Shown one piece after another: positions 21,269-31,438 of a stretch of 64,000 nucleotides of DNA. Both the position numbers and the translations under genes were made by a program. The stretch's first letter is position 1; the number at the start of each line of letters is the position of its first letter. The notes beneath the pieces are model-generated. The model saw only the letters and a program-made list of their open reading frames with translations, was not told the origin of the DNA and did no database searches. Source of the DNA: Leishmania infantum JPCM5 (taxonomy: Eukaryota; Euglenozoa; Kinetoplastea; Trypanosomatida; Trypanosomatidae); NCBI RefSeq assembly GCF_000002875.2, contig NC_009410.2, positions 758,492 through 822,491 on the forward strand. Reading direction: 5' to 3'.

Positions 21269-21865
21269 CACAGGGCGCAGTGTGTCCACACTCTGTCTGG
21301 GGAAGCCAGGAAGCCTTCCCCATCCCCTGCGAAATGCCAGAACCACTGCTGGTGGTGACAGGGCCAATCACCCACGGCGTAGGGGGGGAGGCCAGCGCGA
21401 TGCATCCCTGCTGATGTCTGCTGTGATGCCCTGGATGGCGTTGCGTCGGGTCGCCCCGCGACCATGTGAGCGCGTTTGTGTCATCCATGTGATGGACGGT
21501 GTGTCACAGTGACTCGGATGCGTAGCCCGCCCGTCTCTCACATTGCCCACTGCTGATGCAGGGAGCCTGGGTGTCACCCCGAGAGGGATGCACCAGGTGG
21601 CTGCCGACATGATGGGGCAGGGAGGGGGGGGGGGCAGCTGTGAGGCGCCCTCCGAGGCGGGCGGGTGGGGGGAGGCGTTCGAGGCAGGGACCGTGCTCTC
21701 AGATGGCTGAATCGGCGCATCGGTGTAGCACGCGCATCTCACGCTGACTCACACTGTGCGATGGGGGCCTGTGGCTATGCGGGGGCAAGAGTGGGACTTG
21801 GCCTCATGTTGTGTGGCAGAGAAATGGGCTTGCACTGAAGGAAAGAACAAAAAAGAATGATAAAG
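21269..21865 (+). mobile_element. SIDER2-like degenerate retroposon, copy 2, with A-rich tail
   Basis: The first 465 bases or so are almost identical to 13965-14430 (offset 7304): I see two substitutions and a longer G-run near 21627. The 3' part then differs from copy 1 and carries a segment resembling the divergent copy (ATGGGGGCCTGTGG, AGAGTGGGACTT). Immediately after the element comes an A-rich stretch (GAAAGAACAAAAAAGAATG, about 21838-21860), a plausible retroposon tail. The element ends about 435 bases before the 22301 gene. Confidence 0.72.
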
Positions 21866-21966
21866 GTGACCTTCTTCTGCTGTTTCGTGTGTGGCTATGC
21901 TTCGTGGTGGCGCTTCCTGCGCTCCGCTCCCTTCACCGCCCTCATCGAAGCTTATGCGCTACCGCT

Positions 21967-22046
21967 ACTCCCCTCTGTGGTCACCTCCTGCTCTCTCACC
22001 TTCATCACGTTTTATCTTTTTTTCGCTGGTTGGCTTCCGTCCTGAG
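21967..22046 (+). promoter_or_regulatory. Predicted trans-splice acceptor for the 22301 gene
   Basis: A C/T-rich tract including T7 (about 22018-22024) is followed by GTCCTGAG, with AG at 22045-22046. Other AGs lie closer to the gene, so the site is uncertain. Confidence 0.35.
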
Positions 22047-22300
22047 ACCCCGCCCCGCACCCCGCACGCGTGCAGATCCCCCTCCCCTCCCTACGGCTCC
22101 ACTCGCGTGCAAAGGCATTTGTGTGCTTTCGTGCATGCATATACAGGAGCGCGCGTGCGTGCACGCTGTTCTCTCTTCTCCCTGACGACGCCTGGCACGC
22201 ACACACATACAACGGACTCGTGTTTTGGTCTCTTAGCCTATCACTTCCTTAAACGTTTCCGCAAGTAACAACGACGGGCATTCAGTCCTCCGCTGCTCGT

Positions 22301-23053
22301 GTGCCCGACGACTCGTGGGGGTGTACGCCGACCCCCATCGACGTCAGCGCGGCACGCGACTTAACCATTTCGTGGCTCTCGCACGCCGAGTCCGTCCTTG
22401 TGCTCGAATGGACAGAGGGTGAGCGGGCGCGACATGCGCAGCTGCAGCAAAGAAGCCAGCAGCGGAAGGCTCAGCAGCAGCAACAGCAGCCGGCGACGAC
22501 GGCGGATGAGCTGTTGGCAGAGGCCGCTGCCACCAGGCTGCGTTGCGCTCGCGTCGCCTCCTCGTCCTCCGAGGATGATTCAGATGACGAGCGTCGTGCA
22601 CAGGGACTGGTTCCCCTCCACTGCGATCACGCACCCTTTCCCTTCCATCGAAGCAGCGGTGTGGTCTTCGCGCTGCCGCCGAGTAGCGTCGATGATGGTG
22701 GCGCCGCTACTATGAACGCGGCATCGCTGCCAGACCGCGGCGAACAGGCGCTGAGCGTGATGGACAGTGTTCCTGTGGGATTCGACTACTATGCGGCTTT
22801 GCAGAAGGCCTGGTCTCGCACTCCGGAGCGGCCGCCAAGTCTGCCGCCGCTCGCCACGGCGTCGGAGGTGAACCTCAGCGACATCGACGAAATGCTCTCT
22901 GGCGACTCCGACTACGAGGAGCTACGCCCGCCGGTGCCCCTGGGACTCATGATTAGCTACTTCACTGTGGACTGGCGTGATAGCGGGCTGTACGATGTTG
23001 TACAGCGACGAGAGGAGTCGCTTTCGCAGATATCCCAGAAGAAGAAACCTTAG
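22301..23053 (+). CDS. Divergent paralogue of the 16955 protein; start codon missing or displaced
   Basis: The frame is open from just after a TAA at 22250-22252 to the TAG ending at 23053. It shares three ordered blocks with the 16955 protein: LTISWLSHAESVLVLEW (about 21-37, counting from the GTG at 22301), PVGFDYYAALQKAW (158-171) and PPVPLGLMISYFTVDW (210-225). A VPD tripeptide just before block one also matches, so homology reaches the 5' end of the frame. Yet the first in-frame ATG is at 22712, inside the gene, leaving a 113-residue product with only the two C-terminal blocks. No MG-type start like that of the paralogue is visible upstream. It may be a 5'-truncated copy, a start-loss allele, an assembly error, or a gene translated from 22712 or a non-ATG codon. 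The coding composition and clean reading frame argue against an old pseudogene. Confidence 0.65.
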   Translation: MPDDSWGCTPTPIDVSAARDLTISWLSHAESVLVLEWTEGERARHAQLQQRSQQRKAQQQQQQPATTADELLAEAAATRLRCARVASSSSEDDSDDERRAQGLVPLHCDHAPFPFHRSSGVVFALPPSSVDDGGAATMNAASLPDRGEQALSVMDSVPVGFDYYAALQKAWSRTPERPPSLPPLATASEVNLSDIDEMLSGDSDYEELRPPVPLGLMISYFTVDWRDSGLYDVVQRREESLSQISQKKKP

Positions 23054-23098
23054 AGACGAATGAGGGTGCTCGGGGACAGCCGTGTGTGTGTATATATA

Positions 23099-23118
23099 GG
23101 GAGGGGGGAGGGAGAGGG
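23099..23118 (+). other. Candidate G-quadruplex motif
   Basis: Four runs of at least three G (23099-23101, 23103-23108, 23110-23112, 23116-23118) are separated by loops of one to three bases, a textbook G4 pattern on the transcript strand, 46 bases downstream of the 22301 gene's stop codon. Confidence 0.55.
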
Positions 23119-24268
23119 AGACGGTGGAGGGTAGAGGCAAACGTAGGCGAAGAATGTGGACGGGGAGAGGAAGTGGGAGACATGAGCGCATATCTCTGCG
23201 TGTCTGTGCGTGACCGTACCCGGACTTGTTTCAATTCGTATTGCTTCAAGTGCAAGTGTAACCCTTGTCCCGTGCTGACCCTCTGCTCTTCGCCCCCTCC
23301 TTCCCCCCTCCGTCTCCGTCTCCCCGGTTTGTGCGTGTGTGTGTGCGGCACTGCCTGCGTTATCGCAGTGTGGGTATGTGCGCGCGTGCTCATGCTTTTA
23401 CGCGCACTGGCAGCCCTCGCTCTCGTGTTTATGTTGTTATCTATTTCCCGTGCTGAATACATGTGATGGTGACGCTCGACGACGGTGATGACGGTGGATT
23501 TGTTTTCTTTCTGTTTTTTTTTTGTTGTTGTTGTTTTCGTGTTGTTGCTTTGCTGCAAGGGTATGGATAGCGCGGACCCTCCACACTCCCTCCACACCTC
23601 CTTCCCTCCTTCCTCTTCGCCCTGCCGCTCTTCTCATTCCTTTTCTGCTTTGTGATCCCCTTTTCAAATATTTTTCGTCCCCCTTCTCCCTCCCTTTCCC
23701 TCCCGTAACTCCCATCACCCACCCCGCCCCGCAAAGGCCGATGCGCGCACGTGTCTAACGCCACTTCCACGCCTTTCTCTCTGTGCCTATGCGTGCGTGA
23801 CAGCAACGCTGGTGGCATTATAGCTATTCGTATTATGACATATCTGTGTGTGTGCGTGCGCTTGTGCTTGCCATTCCGTCCTCTGTGCCGCCGCCGCCGT
23901 TGACCCCCTCTCTTCCTTCTCACCTTCATCCTATCCCTCCTCTCTGACTCGCGCGTGAATGTCAAGAGGGATGGAGGAGCTGTGTGTGGGGGGGGGGGGC
24001 ACTGTGGCGCGCAGCAGCACAACCGCAATATAAAAGGAGAGAGAAGCTGAGCGCGAAAAGAAAAGCGGAAAGCGGGACGCAGGTGGCGGAGGAGGAGGGA
24101 AGGGGGCGCATGCAAGCTTTTATCTTCTGCATTCCACTGCAGCGGCAGCGAGCAGGGTGTGAGAGACGACAGCGACGAAGAGAGGGATGATCGGCAGCAG
24201 CGAGTGTACGAGCGGGTGTATATACAAAAAGGGCGTTTTGCTGTGGCGCCTATACGCTTGACGAAGGC

Positions 24269-24329
24269 GGGAGGGGGAAGATGGACGAGCGGGGAGAGAA
24301 GGGGCCGGCGGGCGGGGGAAGGGGGAGGG
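24269..24329 (+). other. Candidate G-quadruplex cluster
   Basis: At least seven runs of three or more G occur here, the last four (24310-24312, 24314-24318, 24321-24325, 24327-24329) separated by one- or two-base loops. The block sits inside a purine-rich island in an otherwise pyrimidine-rich intergenic region. Confidence 0.5.
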
Positions 24330-24399
24330 ATGGACTGCCAGCTGGGGTGCATGTATGAGCCCTCTTTTTTTTACCCGTCCCAGCGGCCTGCCGCAAGGG

Positions 24400-24425
24400 A
24401 CACACACACACACACACACACACAC
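24400..24425 (+). repeat. CA microsatellite
   Basis: About 13 uninterrupted AC/CA units. Similar CA tracts are scattered through the intergenic DNA of this window. Confidence 0.9.
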
Positions 24426-26670
24426 GAGCAACAAGAGTAAGCGGGTGCGCACCCTTCGTTGTTCCTCTTCCCCCCCCTCGACACGCACGCACACGTTCTA
24501 TACCCTTTTATGGTTCACTGTTGGTCGCGGCTGTGTGCGTGTTTGTGTGTGTGCGCAGTATGCGCTGTTGATCTTCCATAATGAGTCTACGCCTGCATCA
24601 TTGATGCAAGCCCGTTGGAACACACTTATAAGAACTCCAAAAAGACTCAACAGGCGAAGGGAGAGAGGACCACAGGGGAGTAGGTCCGCTCTGTTAGGCA
24701 GGAGATGCCCTGTACATGTGCTCGTGTATGTGTGTGTGCACCTCTCTTTCTCTCCTTTCCTCCCTCTGAGCTGCGTTCGTGGCTGACAAGCCCGACTGTC
24801 TTTCTCCCTCAGTTGACAAGAGCAGGGGGTGAAGTGGGGTGGAGAAGGACCGTGAGGAGTGCAGTAGGGAGAGACTGTTGAGAGGGGAGGTGCGTGTCTG
24901 TAAGGCACGGGGCACGCATGCACAGAGGTGGCAAGACCGCACAGATAGCAACAGCGGTAGCACAAACAAGAGAGGGGCACGCTGGTCCATCTTTCGATGT
25001 TTTACAAGTCTTTGAGCGCGCGGGTGGCGAGGCTCACACGCCCCTGCTTCCCCTCATCATGCGCTGTCGATGGCCCCGCCGTCCTGTGGAGTCTTCACAA
25101 ACGTGTTGGCGCGCATCACGTCGGATCCTGCGACCAGCTCCTCTAATGCACACTCGCCATTCTCCGCCCATTCCAACCTCCCGTGTATCCGCATACCTCT
25201 CCTTGTCTACGTGTTGTGGTGGTGGTTGCCGCCACTCGTTTCTCAATGGCGTTCCTGCCATGTTCGCTCTTGCTGGATGCACCGCGCCCCCTCTCTTTCT
25301 CAATCTTTACGCGCGTCTTTCCAATCCACACATCATGGATGATGCATACTGTGCATATATGTATTGCACATTGTATGCACCCACACACTCTCTCACGCAC
25401 ACACCTGCCCGCGCAGATCTCCAAAGCACTTGACCCCTTCTTTTGCCTTCCCCCCTCCTCCACACCGACAAGACGAAGAATTACAAGCGACCGACAAGAG
25501 GGGCAGGGAGGCAGTCCTCTTCCATCCCTCTCTCCCCCTCTCTCTGAAACCTACTCAGGCGCACGCGCCCGTACATGAGAGAAGAAGAGAGGGAGTGCGA
25601 TCTATAACCACCTAAAAAAACACGGATAACGTAAGGCATATCCCCCCCCCCCACACGCGCGCGCGGCGTGTGTGTTGATCAGCTGCTTTAAAAGAATATC
25701 TTAACGAAACGAAGCGTAGAAGAAGAGGACAAGATTGACGCAAGAGAATCTTCCCGGAGAAAAAGGCACACACATACACGCAACGCAATCATAATCGGAT
25801 CAAGGCCAGCCCCCCTTTTCCTCAGCGAATACAAGCGATACGGAAGCGACGAGGAAAAGCTAGCAAGGGCTCGCAAAGGCTTTCGCACCGCATCCACGCG
25901 CGCATTTTCTGGTACCAAGTGCCTGCGTGCGAGCCTCCTTGCGCGCCCCTAGCTCTTGTGTCGTCGCCTTTCCATCCTCCTAAATACCCCGCCTCCCCTG
26001 CCCAAGCCCCCCACCACGCCGTGTCTCGCTATTTCTGCGGCAGTCCTCTTTAACGTAATCTGCTCTCTTTGTTTGTCTCTCGACTCGTTGCCTGCTTTTC
26101 CGAGTAACTTGTTTTTTATATTTTCTTGTCTTCGACACCTCGTCCCATTTTGCCGGCGGCTCGGACCCTTCCGCTCCGCTTAACTTCCTCGCCCTCTGCC
26201 CCCCCTCCCCTCCCCTCCCCTACCCCCGCGCGATTGAAGTATACGTAGGGGACTATATATATATCTATTTCATTGTGATTGTCGTTTGCGCGTCGGCTTT
26301 CCTCTGCGTGACGACGACAACGACGACAACGACGACACAGCACAGGTGTGAGAGAGAGAAAGTTGCTGCTGCTGCTGCTGCCCCTTTATTTTCGGTTCTG
26401 TTTCGCTTGTTGGTTACCGTGTGGGCCGGTCCGAATCGTGTGTGTGCGCGCGCGAGAATCGGCGCCTGCGCGTTTTCGTTTCTCTGCCAGAGAGGGCGAA
26501 GCGGAGTGCACGCATGCGCTTGCGCGTGTTTCGCACTTCGCTTCACGCACGATCGGCGCCTGTCTGTTTCCTCTTCTTTCATTGCCGGTGGGTTTTGAGA
26601 AACCATTACGAGCGCTTGAGCTTCTTACCCAGGTTTCGTTGCACTCTTGAAGAGTGTGACACACAGACAC

Positions 26671-26703
26671 CTCCCTCCTCTGTTTCCTGCCGACGCCGTG
26701 CAG
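26671..26703 (+). promoter_or_regulatory. Predicted trans-splice acceptor for the phosphatase gene
   Basis: A C/T tract (CTCCCTCCTCTGTTTCC) is followed by GTGCAG, with AG at 26702-26703, 37 bases before the ATG at 26741. An earlier AG at 26631-26632 after CTTCTTACCC is an alternative. Confidence 0.45.
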
Positions 26704-26740
26704 CTAACACCGCACTCCGGTGCGCTTCAGTGGGACTCGC

Positions 26741-29700
26741 ATGTCTGCCAACAGGACCAGAGACAGCGATGACGTCGTTCGCGCCGAGGTTGCGGCGGCA
26801 CTGTCTGTCCCACCGCAGCAGTTGCCATCTACCCGTGGTGGTGCAGCTGTTGCAGCGGCAGACGAGCATCTCTACGGACCCCACACGAGCACCATACGCA
26901 TGAATCCATACGTGCGCTGCGTACACGATAGCGGGGTGCCGAAAATTTGCTCCCTCCAGGAGCTTCTCTCTCAGAAGATCCAGCCAGACCCCGCGGAGCC
27001 AGATACGCCGTGTCTTCGACCGAGTCACAGGCCGACAGCGGTGTGGGCGCAGGCGCCAGAACCGTCGAGCTTCGACGACGGCCGTGCGACAATGACGCCG
27101 CCGCCTTGCCAGTCCACCTTCGAGCGCCACGCAGACCCCGCACTCGCTGGTGCTCCTGCGGCGAGCAATCCGTCACCGGTGCTCACCTTCACCGCCGACG
27201 GCGTCGCCACGCCAAACACGTTTGCCACGGTCAAGACCCACGAAATGCGCATCTTGTCCCGCCTCACGAAGCGCCTGCGGTGGTCCGAGCGGCATCAGGA
27301 CATGCCCTTTGGCGAGCCCGTGGAGATGATGCTGGCGGAGGCAGACGAGGGCGAGGACACTGAAGGGGGGTCCGAGGACAGAGACTCCGAGGTGATTGAT
27401 GCTGTCCACTCAGGCCGCTCAGGCGCACTCGCGCCGTACCCAGAAGACCGTACCGAGAAGCAAGATGAGGCTAGCGTGCAGCTTCTGCCCTGCTCCACAC
27501 GTGACAAGGCCGAGGCGTCTGCGCTTCAGGAGACACCGCAGCACTTCGCGGCGGCCTCTCCTCAAGCGGCGGCTTCAAATGCATCCCCACAGCACGCGTC
27601 GGACTTGAAGGAGGGTACCGTGTCGGCCTCCTCATCGGGCGGCATTTTCTGCACCTTTGCCAGAGATCCCACGCCCCCCGACGGACGGAAACTCCACACC
27701 ACCGGCGTCAAGCACGCCGACTCCAGCGCCACCTCACCGCACCAGCCCCACTACACCCATGGGCAGAAACAGCAGCATTCACGGCCTGCTGTTGTGCCTC
27801 TGCGCACCACATACCCTGCCCCGGTGGCGAGACTGGAGGAGAGCCCGTATCACTACATCATGCGCAACTACATTGGCGGGACCTTTCTCTACTATAGCAC
27901 GCCGGAGAGCAAGGACTACTTTTTGCGCCTATGCCACCGCGTTGTGGCGCAGGTGCGACCTCTACTGGAGCAGGAAACGCTGTCGCCCCACCACGGCCTG
28001 TTCCCCCGCATCAACGCGCCGGCCTTCGTCTTCGGTGACATTCACGGCAACTTTGAGGACTTGTCCTTCTTCCTGAAACGGCTGCTGATCTTCCACGACT
28101 TCAACCTCACCCCAGCAAACATCTTGTGCCTCGGCGACTATGTCGATCGCGGCCCTTTCTCGCTCGAGTGCGTCATGCTACTCTTCTCGCTCAAGATCAT
28201 GAACTCATCGAAGATCGTCATGCTGCGCGGCAACCACGAGGACCGCGTCGTCTGCGGTGACCTGCGCACCTACGGCCGCGGCTGCTTCCTGGCTCAGTGC
28301 CACACTGTCTTTGGCTACGCTGAGGGAACGAAACTGTTCCGCGAGGTGACGGCCCTGTTCAAGTACCTCCCGCTGGCGGCGGAGCTGGTGATCCCGAGCA
28401 CACCAAACTTATCGTTTCTGCGGTCACAGCAGACTGTGATGCACCCGAACCTTTACGTGAGCCAGCCAGCAGTGCTGCTCCACGATGGCATTCGGGCCAA
28501 GCGGACCGCGCCAACGATCTCGCTGGCATCCGGCTCGGCGACAAGGGCGTCTCCGTTCGGCTCGCAGCACCTCCGCACGCTGCACCGCGACGGCGAAGTG
28601 GCTAGCGGCGACAGGGAAGGTGACGAGGCCCTCTCCAAGAACTCGGCCAGCGCGGAGGCGGTGTCCCCGCTGCCGACCGGCTACAGCACGATCGCGGACG
28701 CCTCTCTCGCACGTGGGCAGCCGTCCCGGCACGAGGCTCACGAAGAGCGCATCTTGTGCACCCACGGCGGCATTCCCCGCTTTGATCGCTCGCCGTGTGA
28801 GGAGAACTCGCTCGCCTTTCTGCGCAGTCTCTCCTTCCCCCGCATGCTCACGTTGTTCCCGAACAACCCGGTTGTGAAGGATGACGCCGAGTGCATGCCG
28901 GACTACTTCGTGAAGCAGGAGCTGGAGGCGCTATGGCGCCGCTACCCGTCTGCCGCTCCACCTGGTTTCACGGCGGCGTGCCGACGAGAGGCCGCAGAAG
29001 CCGCCGCCGCCGCCGCAACTGCCACCACCGGTACCCCGGCGGCGTCCAGGCCCTTGGATGCTTTGCCTTCTTCCCTCAAGCTGCAGAGAAAGGCGAGTAG
29101 CAGCAGCGCCGGCAGCAGTGCGAGCGGCCACGAATCTGCCGCAGCGGCAGTGCCGCCAGAGGCGGAAGCATCGTCTCGCCCCTCGTCGTGCTCGGCGGCG
29201 TCCTCCGTGTCCCCTAAGGCGAGGGTGGTGCCCGGTGGGCAGAGCGAGCAGCAGCAGCCACAACGCCACAAGTCGCTACCCGCTATGCGCAGCAGCAGCG
29301 ACTATTTGCCGCAGTTGACCGAGGACGACGTGCGCAAGGGCTGGTACACCATGTTCGACTTGCTCTGGTCGGACCCAACCCCGATGGAGCTGGAAGAGGA
29401 GGCGGCATGCGTGGACTGGGAGTCTTCTCGTGTCGCTGGCGGCGAACACGGCGCTCACCGAAGCACGGCATCTTCCTCCTCGACGACCGCCGCTAGAGGG
29501 TCGACATCACGCGTGCACGTCAACGAGTGGGGCTTCACCGTCAACACCCGCGGCAGCAACGTTGTCTCCTTCTCCGCCAAGGCGGTGGACACGTTCCTCA
29601 CGGCGTACCATTACTCGATGCTCTTCCGCGCTCATCAGGAGAAGGCGCATGGGCTACGGTGGAGTAAGAGCAGCAAGGTGCTTACCATCTTCAGCAGCAG

Positions 29701-29791
29701 CAACTACATGGGCCACCGCAACGGCGCTGGCTGCGTCGTCGTCGCCGCCAACGGCGAGGTGCAGATGATTGAGAAGGTGGTGACCATGTGA
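26741..29791 (+). CDS. PPP-family Ser/Thr protein phosphatase with long inserts
   Basis: 1016 residues from the ATG at 26741; the frame extends a few codons upstream only through a GTG. The catalytic core begins near residue 428 after a long disordered N-terminal extension. Metal-binding and catalytic signatures are intact: GDIHGN (432-437), GDYVDRG (465-471), RGNHED (496-501), CTHGGIP (673-679) and RAHQ (963-966), and FSSSNYMGHRNGAG near the C-terminus corresponds to the SAPNYCG block of PP1/PP2A. The enzyme should remove phosphate from Ser/Thr using two metal ions. Two inserts break the fold: about 105 residues between LPLAAEL and the CTHGG block, and an Ala/Ser-rich one before DLLWSDPTP. 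Because of the divergence and inserts I do not assign it to PP1, PP2A, PP5 or another named class. No EF-hand or TPR repeat is evident. Confidence 0.92.
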   Translation: MSANRTRDSDDVVRAEVAAALSVPPQQLPSTRGGAAVAAADEHLYGPHTSTIRMNPYVRCVHDSGVPKICSLQELLSQKIQPDPAEPDTPCLRPSHRPTAVWAQAPEPSSFDDGRATMTPPPCQSTFERHADPALAGAPAASNPSPVLTFTADGVATPNTFATVKTHEMRILSRLTKRLRWSERHQDMPFGEPVEMMLAEADEGEDTEGGSEDRDSEVIDAVHSGRSGALAPYPEDRTEKQDEASVQLLPCSTRDKAEASALQETPQHFAAASPQAAASNASPQHASDLKEGTVSASSSGGIFCTFARDPTPPDGRKLHTTGVKHADSSATSPHQPHYTHGQKQQHSRPAVVPLRTTYPAPVARLEESPYHYIMRNYIGGTFLYYSTPESKDYFLRLCHRVVAQVRPLLEQETLSPHHGLFPRINAPAFVFGDIHGNFEDLSFFLKRLLIFHDFNLTPANILCLGDYVDRGPFSLECVMLLFSLKIMNSSKIVMLRGNHEDRVVCGDLRTYGRGCFLAQCHTVFGYAEGTKLFREVTALFKYLPLAAELVIPSTPNLSFLRSQQTVMHPNLYVSQPAVLLHDGIRAKRTAPTISLASGSATRASPFGSQHLRTLHRDGEVASGDREGDEALSKNSASAEAVSPLPTGYSTIADASLARGQPSRHEAHEERILCTHGGIPRFDRSPCEENSLAFLRSLSFPRMLTLFPNNPVVKDDAECMPDYFVKQELEALWRRYPSAAPPGFTAACRREAAEAAAAAATATTGTPAASRPLDALPSSLKLQRKASSSSAGSSASGHESAAAAVPPEAEASSRPSSCSAASSVSPKARVVPGGQSEQQQPQRHKSLPAMRSSSDYLPQLTEDDVRKGWYTMFDLLWSDPTPMELEEEAACVDWESSRVAGGEHGAHRSTASSSSTTAARGSTSRVHVNEWGFTVNTRGSNVVSFSAKAVDTFLTAYHYSMLFRAHQEKAHGLRWSKSSKVLTIFSSSNYMGHRNGAGCVVVAANGEVQMIEKVVTM

Positions 29792-30767
29792 CTCTTGGGA
29801 TGGCCTACAGCAAGGGAGAAGAGTGAACCACAAACCCATAGACGCATACGCAGATACACTCATCAAGCACTTAGATTTGTTTCTATCGCGACGCTGCGGC
29901 GCACTGCCTCGGACAGCCATGTCTCTATGGGCTTGGTGGGGCAGTGTGTTCTCGTGATGGGCTGTGCTGCCCATGGTTGTCAAATCTTTCTTCCTCGTTC
30001 GCTCCTTCTCCCTTGGCTTCAGCTCCAGCTCGAACCCACACTTCCTGTCCCCTCCGCTCCAGACTCGCTCTGTTACGTGGGCGTTGGCTTACGCGCGTGC
30101 GTGCACATGTTGAGGCGCGCACGCGCGACAGACGTGGTGTTGGCTGTGTCTCTCTCTCCCTGCTCCTCCTCCTCAGCCTTCAGCCCTCGTGGTGGCCGTC
30201 GCTCGACCTCATATTCCTTTCTGTCCTTTTTTCGTTGTCCAGCACTCCTGCCGCCCTCGCCGCTTTTACTGCTTCCGATGCCGGTGATGGTGCGTGAGCG
30301 GGTACGCATCTTGCATGTGTGCGTGTGTGGGTCAATGAGGAACAGCGGAGGTGGGCGGAGGAGAGGGCGAGCCACCGAGAGAGAGAGTCCCTTCCATCGA
30401 TCTCTTTTTCCTTTGTTTTTTTTTCTTTCCTTCGTGATACTTGCTTGTCTCTGTCTCCTTGCTGCACTTCCGCAGCCCACCTATGCGGTTGTTGGTGCGC
30501 CGTGTGTGTGTGTGTGTCCTCTCACGTCTTCCTCGACTCTGACGACGCAGCCTTGCGCTTCCCTTCCGTTCCCCGGGGCGGCGAATCTTACCCTCATCGC
30601 CGTGATCGAACAACGCGCAGAGGGATGCAGCAAGAGCGAGCGAGCGAGAGAGAGAGAGCAATGCTGAACATATGCGCTGCCTCATTCCACTCCGCTTTCC
30701 TCCACACATGCATATGTACGTTCTATGCGAAAAGCGCACCTTGGGGCATTGAGTGTGGACGACTGAC

Positions 30768-31438
30768 GCTGCCGCGTCTTCTCTCCTTCGTACCTTTTCA
30801 CTCGCGCCCGCCTGCGCGAGCGCATGCGTGTGCGCCGGTGCCCGTGGAAGCGCTGGCTTTCTTTTGCCCGTCTATCATTGTGCGCTTGCGCGGGGTCATG
30901 GCGGCGCGAGACGAGATCGGGGGGGGGGGGGCGGTCGAGTTTACTTGTTTATTCGCAGTGCAAGCGCCATCTTTGTCGTGTCTGCCGGCGTTGCTTCTGG
31001 TGCCCCTTTTCTCTGGGAAGGGGCCCCAGTGACCTCATGGACCCCTTCTCCCTCTCCCGCCATTTTCAGTGTCCGCGTTGACAGAGCAAGCCCCGCCCAC
31101 CCGCGACCCCCTTCGCGTCTGCACCCGGTGAGGCAGAAAGGAGGAAGGACGGGGGTGGCACCGCACTCTCGCCAGCCCACAGGCGCAGGCGTATGCGCGT
31201 GTCTGTGCCCTTGTAGCGAGGACGCGCTGCGTGCCTGCCGGTATGGCCCTCTCGGTGTGTAGGCGGCACGATCAAACACACACAGACACACAACCCGCCC
31301 CAGCAGTCGGATCGAATGGGACGAATACGCCGGACTCGCCTGACGGCCTCGGTGCCTCTCTCCCTCTCTCCCGCTCTCGCACGCTGGGGAAGAAATGGAA
31401 GCATCTATGTAGATGGATGTGTGCGTACGTGTGCTTGC
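30768..31438 (+). repeat. Dispersed 670-bp near-identical block, copy B
   Basis: This is the same block as 18779-19446, in direct orientation 12 kb away, with a slightly longer G-run (30919-30931, 13 Gs) and a few single-base changes. It lies about 980 bases downstream of the phosphatase stop codon. Flanks on both sides are unrelated to those of copy A. Confidence 0.85.

Larger units (their letters stand above)
17906..22300 (+). other. Repeat-rich intergenic region between the two paralogues
   Basis: 4.4 kb with no convincing gene. In order it holds a divergent SIDER2-like copy, copy A of a 670-bp duplicated block, about 1.8 kb of UTR-like sequence, and a second well-preserved SIDER2-like copy with an A-rich tail. 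A frame at 20433-20814 (127 codons from its internal ATG) has a more mixed composition than its surroundings but includes a GT microsatellite; I leave it as unproven. Confidence 0.65.
23054..26740 (+). other. Intergenic region, no gene seen; contains G-rich blocks
   Basis: 3.7 kb. It starts with a G-run cluster 46 bases after the stop codon. Then comes a C/T-rich stretch, a purine-rich island at about 23960-24345, a CA microsatellite (24400-24425), another purine-rich stretch (about 24800-24990), and a final pyrimidine-rich segment with TA and GACGACAAC repeats (about 26253-26335). Open frames follow strand composition and I call none. A 303-codon minus-strand frame (23441-24352) is rich in Pro/Ser/Arg and looks like a by-product of the purine island. 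Confidence 0.6.

Noticed and set aside
23441..24352. A 303-codon minus-strand open frame
   Set aside because: Pro/Ser/Arg-rich product of a purine-rich island, with simple repeats inside; no antisense gene elsewhere in the window and no domain.
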